From positions 1 through 21,586 of the forward strand of contig JBDKTZ010000195.1 in assembly GCA_039679975.1 (NCBI GenBank): a stretch of 21,586 nucleotides of DNA. The letters run 5' to 3'. The DNA is from JBCFBK01 sp039679975. GTDB lineage: Bacteria; Bacteroidota; Bacteroidia; Bacteroidales; Prolixibacteraceae. The notes beneath the pieces were generated by a model. That model was given only the letters and a program-made list of their open reading frames with translations. It did no database searches and was not told the origin of the DNA. Positions 14,692-21,586 of this stretch are shown here, piece by piece; position 1 is the stretch's first letter, and every line of letters begins with the position of its first letter. The position numbers and the translations under genes were made by a program.

Positions 14692-14714
14692 TTCAAATTA
14701 TTCCTTTAAGTTTG
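14683..14714 (+). promoter_or_regulatory. Promoter of the ADP-ribosylglycohydrolase-family gene
   Basis: TTTG (14683-14686), a 20-nt spacer and TAAGTTTG (14707-14714) match the Bacteroidota -33/-7 consensus. Spacing and position relative to the operator are identical to those before susC. The leader to the ATG at 14787 is about 65 nt. Confidence 0.75.
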
Positions 14715-14786
14715 TTCAGTGGATTTCGGAAGAAGTTCATTCAATTAGCTTATTCTTATTTTTCGTTCACCTAATGTCGACCTACT

Positions 14787-16370
14787 ATGAAGAAGACGGT
14801 TATCAGATTCAATTTATTGCTGCCGGTCTTAGCCGCGCTATCCTGCACGAGCCGGTTACCGGAAACCGCATCGAAGATAAATCCGGATACAATTGTTATC
14901 AGTAAAGCAGAGCTGCAGGACAAGATCAAAGGCGGATGGGCCGGACAGGTCATTGGCTGTACCTATGGCGGGCCTACGGAATTCCGCTGGAACGGGACTA
15001 TGATCGACGACCGTGTGCCGATTCCCTGGGATGACAGCCGGATGCTGTGGTATTATGAAAATGAGCCGGGCTTATACGACGATGTCTATATGGATTTGAC
15101 TTTTGTCGATGTTTTTGAAAAATATGGGCTGGATGCGGCCGATTCGCTTCATGCGTTGGCTTTTGCACGGGCGGAATATCCGCTCTGGCATGCCAATCAG
15201 GCTGCCCGCTATAACATCCTGAACGGGATCATGCCGCCGGCTTCCGGTCATTGGAAGAACAACCCTCATGCAGATGATATCGATTTTCAGATTGAGGCCG
15301 ACTTCGCAGGACTGATGTCGCCGGGAATGGTGAATTCGGCGGCAGAAACCGCTAACCGGATCGGACATGTTATGAATTTCGGGGATGGCGTTTACGGTGG
15401 CGTTTACGTGGCGGCCATGTACGCTCTTGCTTATGTGTATGACGATATTGAACAAGTGGTTTCAGAGGCGTTAAAGACCATTCCCGGGGAAAGCGAGTTT
15501 GGTCGATGTATCTCCGACGTGATCCAATGGCATAGCCAGTATCCTGAAGACTGGAAAAGTACATGGTTCGAAACACAAAAGAAATGGGCTTCAGACAGGG
15601 GATGTCCCGATGGCGTTTTTGTTCCGTTTAATATTGACGCCAAGATCAATGCAGCCTATATTGTAATCGGATTGCTATACGGGAAAGGCGATTTTGGAAC
15701 AACGATCGATATTGCCACCCGCTGCGGACAGGATTCGGATTGTAATCCGGCCAATGCTGCAGGGATTTTAGGCGCGTTGATCGGATACAGCAAGATTCCG
15801 GACCAATGGAAACAAGGATTGAACAAAGTGGAGGAACTGAACTTCAGGTATACGGAAATGTCACTTAATAAAGTTTACGAGACCGGTTTTCGCCATGCGT
15901 CTGAAATGATCAGAAGGAAGGGCGGAAGGGCGGAAGGCGAAAATTTTGTAATTCGCTGCCAGACTCCGCAGGCAATGCCTTACGAAGCCGCTTTCGATGG
16001 GTTGTTTCCGAAAGAACGGAAGAGGCTGAACAACTTCCTGTCCCCGGCAAGTCCGGAAATGTCGTTTGAAATGCAGGGATGCGGTTTTGTAATAACCGGG
16101 AGCGCCCGTAAGGAACAACAGTTACCGGATGTTACTTTGGAAGCGGACGTTTATGTTGACGGGCAATTATTGGAAACGGTTAAACTTCCTACTCAGGGAC
16201 GGGTACGCAGGCATGATGTAGCCTGGAAATACGATCTTCAGGAAGGAAGCCACGTCATTCTGCTGAAGGTTCGCCATGTTCCTGAAGGTTATCATATTTA
16301 CTGCGGAGATGCCGTTTTGTATTCATCGAAAGATCCGGGCAGCAAGGTATATTCTCCCGGAAATAAATAA
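14787..16370 (+). CDS. Exported ADP-ribosylglycohydrolase-family lipoprotein
   Basis: Predicted lipoprotein of 527 residues: a hydrophobic N-terminus ending LAALSC, with Cys20 as the lipidated residue. Residues about 40-375 match the ADP-ribosylglycohydrolase (DraG/ARH) all-helical fold: KIKGGWAGQVIGCTYGGP (46-63), LYDDVYMDLTF with likely metal-binding Asp98, Asp99 and Asp103, and GQDSDCNPANAAGILGALIGY near the end, where classical members have a G-D-T-D-like motif. Residues about 400-515 look like an added beta-rich domain, possibly a carbohydrate-binding module; I cannot name it. The export signal and location beside LacI and SusCD argue for a glycoside- or riboside-cleaving role outside the cytoplasm rather than reversal of protein ADP-ribosylation. 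Operator O1 at its promoter implies control by the adjacent LacI protein. Family is clear; substrate is unknown. Confidence 0.88.
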   Translation: MKKTVIRFNLLLPVLAALSCTSRLPETASKINPDTIVISKAELQDKIKGGWAGQVIGCTYGGPTEFRWNGTMIDDRVPIPWDDSRMLWYYENEPGLYDDVYMDLTFVDVFEKYGLDAADSLHALAFARAEYPLWHANQAARYNILNGIMPPASGHWKNNPHADDIDFQIEADFAGLMSPGMVNSAAETANRIGHVMNFGDGVYGGVYVAAMYALAYVYDDIEQVVSEALKTIPGESEFGRCISDVIQWHSQYPEDWKSTWFETQKKWASDRGCPDGVFVPFNIDAKINAAYIVIGLLYGKGDFGTTIDIATRCGQDSDCNPANAAGILGALIGYSKIPDQWKQGLNKVEELNFRYTEMSLNKVYETGFRHASEMIRRKGGRAEGENFVIRCQTPQAMPYEAAFDGLFPKERKRLNNFLSPASPEMSFEMQGCGFVITGSARKEQQLPDVTLEADVYVDGQLLETVKLPTQGRVRRHDVAWKYDLQEGSHVILLKVRHVPEGYHIYCGDAVLYSSKDPGSKVYSPGNK

Positions 16371-16375
16371 GATGA

Positions 16376-16406
16376 GAATCGGCTAGATGATCCGTTTGAC
16401 CGATTC
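16376..16406. terminator. Possible shared terminator of the convergent lipoprotein and lacI genes
   Basis: GAATCGG (16376-16382) and CCGATTC (16400-16406) pair perfectly around a 17-nt loop in the 12-nt convergent gap and the 3' end of lacI. There is no strong T-run, so support is modest. Confidence 0.3.
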
Positions 16407-17399
16407 CTTGTATTTGATTTTAGGTTTTAACAGGACCTGTTTGGCTGCGATTTCATGGTCTTCCAGCTTTGAAAAAAGAAATTTCACGGCAATTTTGCTG
16501 ATGTCACTGATGGGTTGCGCAATACAGGAAAGCGGTGTGGCCAAATAATCCAGATAAGGATGATCGTCAAAGGTGATGAGGGAGATGTCCTCAGGGATAA
16601 GAATATTTTCCTCCCTGAAGGCTTTCATGCATCCCATGGCGATGGTGTTGCTCAAAGAAAATATCGCCGTTGGCCGGTTTTTTTGCTGAAGTAAAAGCTC
16701 GGTTTCCAGGTAGCCATTCTGAATACTGAAATCATCGCCCGTAATACTAAAATCGGAAAGCCCTGCTTCATTCATAGCGTCCCTGAATCCTTTTATCCGT
16801 AACCGGTTTGGCGTGGATTTCTGAACGCCCTGGATACAGGCAATTTTACGATGACCATGTTCGATCAAAAGCTTCGTGGCGGAGTAAGCGCCGTCATAGT
16901 TATCGGTCGATACAAAGGGAATATCCAGATCTTCAAAATAGCGGTCAATGCAGATTACCGGCAACCCGTTGTCATATAATTGTTTGATGTGTTCCCATTG
17001 ATCGCCGCAGGGAACGATGATCAGCCCTTCGATATTCCGTGACATCAACTGAAGCAATTCCATTTTTTCGATCTCCTGGTTCTCATCACTGTCGCCGATG
17101 ATGGTGATGTAACCGTACTTCCGGATCTCCGAATTAATCTTACTGGCGATACCCGCAAAAAAAGGATTATTCAGTGAAGGCACGATGAGCGCAATGGTGT
17201 TGCTTCTTCCCGATCTTAAATTGGCTGCAAACTGGTTAGGGACATAATTCAGTTCTTTGGCGGCTTTTTTGATCTTCTCCTGCGATTTTTTGCCGATCCG
17301 GTATTGCTCGGCTTTGCCGTTAAGGACTCTCGATACCGTGGTGATGGAGAGTCCTGCTTTTTTGGCAATATCGTTTATATTAACTTTTTGAGCTGTCAT
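16383..17399 (-). CDS. LacI-family transcriptional regulator
   Basis: DNA-binding repressor of 338 residues. Residues 4-50 are the LacI helix-turn-helix and hinge (INDIAKKAGLSITTVSRVLN, YVPNQFAANLRSG). Residues about 60-338 are the periplasmic-binding-protein-like effector domain (IALIVPSLNNPFFAGIASKI, VICIDRYFED, FSLSNTIAMGCMKAF). It should bind a small sugar and release DNA in response. Its own promoter carries operator O2, and matching palindromes lie at the promoters of the convergent lipoprotein gene and the divergent susC gene, so those are its probable targets. The recognition helix TTVSRVLN agrees with operators having a central CG. The ATG at 17399 fits the start of homology (MTAQKVNINDIAKKAG). 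Effector identity is unknown. Confidence 0.95.
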   Translation of the reverse strand: MTAQKVNINDIAKKAGLSITTVSRVLNGKAEQYRIGKKSQEKIKKAAKELNYVPNQFAANLRSGRSNTIALIVPSLNNPFFAGIASKINSEIRKYGYITIIGDSDENQEIEKMELLQLMSRNIEGLIIVPCGDQWEHIKQLYDNGLPVICIDRYFEDLDIPFVSTDNYDGAYSATKLLIEHGHRKIACIQGVQKSTPNRLRIKGFRDAMNEAGLSDFSITGDDFSIQNGYLETELLLQQKNRPTAIFSLSNTIAMGCMKAFREENILIPEDISLITFDDHPYLDYLATPLSCIAQPISDISKIAVKFLFSKLEDHEIAAKQVLLKPKIKYKESVKRII

Positions 17400-17406
17400 T
17401 CCTAAA

Positions 17407-17424
17407 TGTACAAACGTTTATGCA
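17407..17424. promoter_or_regulatory. LacI-type operator O2 upstream of lacI
   Basis: TGTACAAACGTTTATGCA is an 18-bp imperfect palindrome (7 of 9 pairs symmetric) with the same AAACGTTT core as O1 and O3, 8 bp upstream of the lacI ATG. It lies at and just downstream of the lacI -7 element, a position suited to autorepression. Confidence 0.72.
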
Positions 17425-17430
17425 AATATA
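17423..17430 (-). promoter_or_regulatory. Promoter -7 element of lacI
   Basis: TATATTTG on the minus strand matches TAnnTTTG; it overlaps operator O2 by two bases. No clear -33 TTG is found at the right distance, so the promoter may be weak. Confidence 0.5.
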
Positions 17431-17553
17431 GGAAGAAAAATGCATTTTGAAACAGGTGAACTAGATTACTGTCATTTATATATTAGGTGCTCATATACAA
17501 TAAATTATTAAATTTTTACTACAATCCGGGTAATTATTTTTACTCAATAGATT

Positions 17554-17587
17554 AAAATACATGCACAAACGTTTGTGCATGTATTTT
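17554..17587. promoter_or_regulatory. LacI-type operator O3 upstream of susC, perfect 34-bp palindrome
   Basis: Two perfectly complementary 17-bp arms with no spacer: the inner half-site is ATGCACAAAC (17561-17570) and the centre is the CG at 17570/17571. The core is identical to O1. Its right half contains the susC -33 element. O2 and O3 are 155 bp apart centre to centre, which would permit looping by a tetrameric repressor. Confidence 0.85.
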
Positions 17588-17603
17588 TTATTTTCTATGT
17601 TTG
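17572..17603 (+). promoter_or_regulatory. Promoter of the susCD operon
   Basis: TTTG (17572-17575), a 20-nt spacer and TATGTTTG (17596-17603) match the Bacteroidota consensus. The -33 element lies inside operator O3. The leader to the susC ATG at 17641 is about 30 nt. The remaining spacer (17431-17553) shows no gene. Confidence 0.8.
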
Positions 17604-17640
17604 CGTCGAATATTTGATAAACCAATAAATCATTTCTGTT

Positions 17641-20600
17641 ATGGAAAAAAAACAAACCGGAGAAAGTGTCAGAGCTGCAAAAGGCAATGGCGTGCTTTGG
17701 AAATTTTTATGGATATCAACTCTTGTCTTATTATTTGATCTGACTTTCGGTACAGTCAATTTTACTTATGCTCAGCAACATAAAGTAATTTCAGGGAAAG
17801 TGGTTGATTCTGCTGGTGCTCCCCTGCCGGGAGTGACGATTCATCTAAAAGGGACAAATATCGGAACCGTTACGGATACGGAAGGTCAGTACCGGATTTC
17901 TGAAGTACCTGCCGATGGCGTCCTCATATACTCATTCGTGGGAATGAGAACACAGGAAATTAATGTTGCATCAGGTACATCATTCAATGTTACGATGCAG
18001 GAAGACTCGATCGGCATAGAAGAAGTTGTTACGATCGGATATGGTTCTGTCAAGAAGAAAGATTTGCTGGGGGCCGTATCGACCGTTAAAGAGGATGCCC
18101 TGGCCGAACGTGCTTCGGGGAATGTCGTAGAATCGATGCGGGGACTGACTTCAGGCGTAAAGGTTACGACAAGCGGGCAGCCTGGTTCCAATGCTGCCAT
18201 TGTCATTCGCGGTTTAGGCAGTCTCACAAATAACAGTCCCTTGTTTATTATTGATGGCGCCTACGGCGGCAGCGATCTGGGAGTCAATGTCGAAGATATC
18301 GAATCGATCCAGGTGCTGAAAGATGCTTCGTCTGCTGCGATCTACGGATCACGGGCCGCAAACGGAGTCGTAATTATAACGACAAAACAGGGAAAAGAAG
18401 GTGCACTGAAAGTAAAGTTCGATTCGCAACTGACTTTGAACTGGCTGCCCCGCTATGATTTGATGGATGCGGAAACCTACAAAATTTATGATGACAGGGC
18501 TTATGATGAAGCAATTCTGGCAGGAGTGGGAGGTATAAAAAAGCGCCAGAACCACTACGAAGGAGATACCGATTGGCAGGATGAGATGCTAAGCGGCGGA
18601 CTGTTGCAAAATTATAATGTATCGCTGTCGGGCGGCTCCAAAACAGTCAGCTATTACACATCCCTGAACCGCATGATCGATGATGGTGCGTTGTATCGCA
18701 CCGGCTATGATAAATACGGATTTCGTATCAATACCAACGGAGAGAAGGGCATTTTTTCATACGGAGAGAACTTCTATTACACCAAATCGGACAGGTTAAA
18801 TCTGAATGGCAATCCCTGGAGTGATTTTATCGCGATGCCGCCAACAATTCCTGTATACGACGAATCGCATCCGGGAGGATTTGGATACGGCAATGTGGAC
18901 CGGGCAAATTCTTACGGGCGGAATCTGGTTGCCATGCAGGATTTGATGAAGCAGAATAATGAGGAAGAATATTTAACAGGTAATGTGTATGGACAGGTAT
19001 CACTTTTTGAAATGTTCGACGCTAAGTTAAACGTGGCTTACAAAAGTTATACGGGGTTTACCAACACGTTGCGTAAAAAAGGAAACTGGACGATGGGACA
19101 GGGCGATGATGCTGCAAGTTTAGGCTACAGTAGTGCTCAGAATCATGACATCCTCATCGAACAAACGTACAATTTTAAGCATCAATTCGGCAAACACGAT
19201 ATCAACGCACTGGCCGGTATTACCTATAATAAGTTTCATGAGGAATATCGCTGGATTACCAAGCTGGATCCGTTGATGATCGGCGACAAATACATCACAT
19301 CGCTGGATGCTGCAACTGGAAATACCACAGCAGGAGGCAGTTATGGAGAATCGGCTTTGATTTCCTATCTGGGCAGGATCAATTATTCATATGCAGACAA
19401 GTATCTGGCACAGGTAACAGGTCGTCGTGACGGAACATCACGTTTACCAAAAGATACGCGCTGGGGAAACTTCCTTTCTGTTTCTCTGGGATGGCGTATC
19501 AGCGGAGAGGATTTCTTCCAGGTACCGTTTATCGACGATCTGAAACTCCGCGCGAATTACGGTACCCTTGGAAACAGCAGCATTGGCTATTGGGAGTATC
19601 AGTCGACTATCAACACAGCTCCGCGTGCTGTCTTCGGGAGTCCCGAATATAAGCTGATAGGTATGACTCAGTCGCGGTTGAGCAATACAGACCTTGTTTG
19701 GGAAAAGAAAACAACAGGCAATGCCGGCTTTGACATGGCAGCATTCAATAACAGGCTCCGGTTTACGGCCGAATATTTTTATTCAAAAAGTGAAGATCTG
19801 TTGGTTTACCTGCCAATTCTGATGAGTTCGGGAAATGAGGGAGGAGCGCCTGCAGTTAATGCCGGGAGCCTGAAAAATCAGGGACTGGAATTTGAGGTGG
19901 GATGGAATGACCATAAGGGCGATTTCTCCTATTCGGCTTCTCTCAATGTATCGCATGTGAAAAATAAAGTTGTGGACCTGGGATATGGACAAACAGTTTA
20001 TTATACATCGCTCGCCAAATCGGAGATCGGCGAACCTCTTGGAATGTGGTATCTCTATAAAATGAACGGGATTTTCCAGTCGGATGATGAAGTTCAGGGA
20101 TATGTCAATTCGAAAGGAAAGGTCATTCAGCCGAATGCTTTACCCGGCGACATTATGTACGACGATTATAACGATGATGGTATAATCTCGTCCGAAGACC
20201 GTCAATTGGTGGGAAGCCCCTGGCCTGATTTTGAAGTGGGACTGAATCTTGGGGCCGCTTATAAGGGATTTGATTTCAATATCAATGGTTATGGCCGCTT
20301 CGGACAGAAGGTCTGGAACGGTTCGGCTGCCGCTGCCGCCGATTTTGCCAATAACCAGAATAACTTCAATGGTCTGATTCCCTGGACTCAGGAGCATCCG
20401 GTTAAAGACCGTCCGCGTATTGTATACGGAGATACCCGAAACAGCCGTGGTGATCAGAATCGTTGGCTGGAAGACGGTTCGTTCTTCCGTTTGAGCGAAA
20501 TTACGCTCGGTTATACGGTTCCTGCGCAACTGTGCAGTAAAATCGGCGTGGATAAGCTTCGTGCGTCGGTGACTCTTCAGAATCTTGTCACATTTACAGG

Positions 20601-20715
20601 ATACTCCGGTCTGGATCCGGAATTTGCAGACAGCGGCATCTTTACCATGGGAGCAGACGGGTGCTCATTCCCGAACCCACGCGCTGCTCAGTTTGCATTG
20701 TCATTCACATTCTAA
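17641..20715 (+). CDS. SusC/RagA-family TonB-dependent outer membrane transporter
   Basis: Outer membrane beta-barrel of 1024 residues that imports glycans or other oligomers with energy from TonB, working with its SusD lipoprotein lid. An unusually long signal peptide has a charged N-region (1-20) and hydrophobic core (about 22-43), with likely cleavage near YAQ (43-45). Residues about 48-120 are a carboxypeptidase-regulatory-like domain (ISGKVVDSAGAPLPGVTIHL). The TonB-box-like IEEVVTIGYG is at 126-135. The plug domain follows, with NNSPLFIIDGAYGG, IESIQVLKDASSAAIYGSRA and GVVIITTKQG. The remainder is the barrel, ending with the terminal aromatic residue in FALSFTF. susD follows after 8 nt. 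The upstream operator implies LacI control. No sigma/anti-sigma signalling extension is seen. The substrate cannot be read from sequence. Confidence 0.96.
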   Translation: MEKKQTGESVRAAKGNGVLWKFLWISTLVLLFDLTFGTVNFTYAQQHKVISGKVVDSAGAPLPGVTIHLKGTNIGTVTDTEGQYRISEVPADGVLIYSFVGMRTQEINVASGTSFNVTMQEDSIGIEEVVTIGYGSVKKKDLLGAVSTVKEDALAERASGNVVESMRGLTSGVKVTTSGQPGSNAAIVIRGLGSLTNNSPLFIIDGAYGGSDLGVNVEDIESIQVLKDASSAAIYGSRAANGVVIITTKQGKEGALKVKFDSQLTLNWLPRYDLMDAETYKIYDDRAYDEAILAGVGGIKKRQNHYEGDTDWQDEMLSGGLLQNYNVSLSGGSKTVSYYTSLNRMIDDGALYRTGYDKYGFRINTNGEKGIFSYGENFYYTKSDRLNLNGNPWSDFIAMPPTIPVYDESHPGGFGYGNVDRANSYGRNLVAMQDLMKQNNEEEYLTGNVYGQVSLFEMFDAKLNVAYKSYTGFTNTLRKKGNWTMGQGDDAASLGYSSAQNHDILIEQTYNFKHQFGKHDINALAGITYNKFHEEYRWITKLDPLMIGDKYITSLDAATGNTTAGGSYGESALISYLGRINYSYADKYLAQVTGRRDGTSRLPKDTRWGNFLSVSLGWRISGEDFFQVPFIDDLKLRANYGTLGNSSIGYWEYQSTINTAPRAVFGSPEYKLIGMTQSRLSNTDLVWEKKTTGNAGFDMAAFNNRLRFTAEYFYSKSEDLLVYLPILMSSGNEGGAPAVNAGSLKNQGLEFEVGWNDHKGDFSYSASLNVSHVKNKVVDLGYGQTVYYTSLAKSEIGEPLGMWYLYKMNGIFQSDDEVQGYVNSKGKVIQPNALPGDIMYDDYNDDGIISSEDRQLVGSPWPDFEVGLNLGAAYKGFDFNINGYGRFGQKVWNGSAAAAADFANNQNNFNGLIPWTQEHPVKDRPRIVYGDTRNSRGDQNRWLEDGSFFRLSEITLGYTVPAQLCSKIGVDKLRASVTLQNLVTFTGYSGLDPEFADSGIFTMGADGCSFPNPRAAQFALSFTF

Positions 20716-20723
20716 AAAAGCAG

Positions 20724-21586
20724 ATGAACATGAAACCATTTCTGAAATATTCATTGTGCGTCATTGTCGCGTTATCTGTATCGTGCAGTGACTCCTTACT
20801 CGATATACAAAATGAGAACACGCTGAGTACCGGGGTGTTCTGGAAGACCGAAGCGGATATTGAATCGGGCCTGATCGCTGTGTATAACATGTTTTATCGA
20901 CAGGGAACATGGACCCGCAACATGTACACCCAAATGTTTGGCATGGCAGATGAAGGTGTGAGTTATGCCGGCTGGACGGAACTGAATGAATACACAAAAT
21001 TCATCTTTACCAATTATGATTTCGGAGAATGTAATGGTAAAATATGGCGGGAACATTACGTCGCTGTTTTTCGGGCCAATCAGGTATTGGATAACATTGA
21101 AAATATAACATTTGCAGACGACACGCACAAGCAGGATTTAATCGGACAGGCAAAGTTCCTGCGGGCCTTCTATTATTTTTACATGACCGCTCTTTGGGAT
21201 AATGTACCGCTTGTATTACACACGTCTTCTGCTGCCGACAAACCTGCGCAAAGCACAGCTGACGAAGTGCTCACTCAGATTGAACAGGACCTGGAAGATG
21301 CAGTTGCCGGTCTGCCTGCCACACGCAGCAAAGAACAATGTGGCCGTCCAACAAAAGGCGCTGCCTATGGATTGCTGGCAAAAGCATATGCACAGCATCA
21401 CAAGTGGGAAGATGCAAAAAGATGTCTTGAATGGCTTGTCGACGGAGAAGGGAAAAATTATTACGATTTAGTTTCGAACTGGGCCGACAATTTCAGTAAC
21501 AACACCGAAAACAACAAGGAATCTCTGTATGAAATTCAGTTTTCGCTGATGAACCGGGTAGGATTTGATCAGACAGACAATTACCT
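20724..21586 (+). CDS. SusD/RagB-family surface lipoprotein, 3' end cut by window edge
   Basis: Outer-surface substrate-binding lipoprotein that caps the SusC barrel. The frame is open from the ATG at 20724 to the window end, 287 codons of an expected 500 or so. The signal peptide ends LSVSCSD with Cys21 as the lipidation site. The SusD-like N-terminal region reads LLDIQNENTLSTGVFWKTEADI, followed by AVYNMFYRQG. TPR-like helices include GQAKFLRAFYYFYMTALWDNVPLVL and KGAAYGLLAKAYAQ, classic SusD signatures. It lies 8 nt after susC, so they are co-transcribed. A second ATG at 20730 is also possible. Glycan-degrading enzymes that would reveal the substrate are expected further right, outside the window. 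Confidence 0.93.
   Translation, partial: MNMKPFLKYSLCVIVALSVSCSDSLLDIQNENTLSTGVFWKTEADIESGLIAVYNMFYRQGTWTRNMYTQMFGMADEGVSYAGWTELNEYTKFIFTNYDFGECNGKIWREHYVAVFRANQVLDNIENITFADDTHKQDLIGQAKFLRAFYYFYMTALWDNVPLVLHTSSAADKPAQSTADEVLTQIEQDLEDAVAGLPATRSKEQCGRPTKGAAYGLLAKAYAQHHKWEDAKRCLEWLVDGEGKNYYDLVSNWADNFSNNTENNKESLYEIQFSLMNRVGFDQTDNY

Noticed and set aside
1..21586. tRNA, rRNA genes, insertion sequences or attachment sites
   Set aside because: No tRNA- or rRNA-like sequence, transposase gene, terminal inverted repeats or integrase was recognised on either strand.

Overview
The window looks like a chromosomal segment from a Bacteroidota member, probably of the order Bacteroidales or Marinilabiliales. 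The evidence is a SusC/SusD pair, a LytS/LytTR two-component pair, a fused trehalose-6-phosphate synthase/phosphatase of the Cytophaga type, repeated TAnnTTTG (-7) promoter elements typical of the phylum's primary sigma factor, and the near absence of Shine-Dalgarno sequences. The species cannot be named from the sequence.

Left part (1-8.3 kb), housekeeping. A 5'-truncated LytS-type histidine kinase and its LytTR response regulator come first. They are followed by fmt, a convergent secreted glucosaminidase with two LysM domains, cdd (cytidine deaminase), an RluA-family pseudouridine synthase, panB and dnaK. A 19-bp perfect-stem terminator separates dnaK from the convergent GH15 gene.

Middle (8.3-14.6 kb), trehalose and DNA repair. 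A GH15 trehalase/glucoamylase-like enzyme is divergent from a bifunctional OtsA-OtsB fusion, which together suggest trehalose synthesis and turnover. xseA and xseB (exonuclease VII) follow.

Right part (14.6-21.6 kb), a polysaccharide-utilization-type locus. It holds an exported ADP-ribosylglycohydrolase-family lipoprotein, a convergent LacI-family regulator, SusC and a 3'-truncated SusD. Three copies of an ACAAACGTTTGT-type palindrome lie upstream of the lipoprotein gene, lacI and susC. At the first and third, the palindrome overlaps the -33 element of a clear promoter with identical spacing (TTTG-N20-TAnnTTTG). The susC copy is a perfect 34-bp palindrome. This reads as a local LacI regulon with autoregulation.

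The most unusual feature is spread over the housekeeping part. At least six gene ends or spacers carry degenerate repeats with a 7-bp period. The unit differs from place to place: TTTAGTW, CGAGTTA, GCATRGA, AGTTCAA, CTTGTGT/CTTGATG and GGAGACC. Some arrays have an inverted partner array, forming long imperfect hairpins, and several run into stop codons or promoter elements. I do not recognise a named element of this kind.
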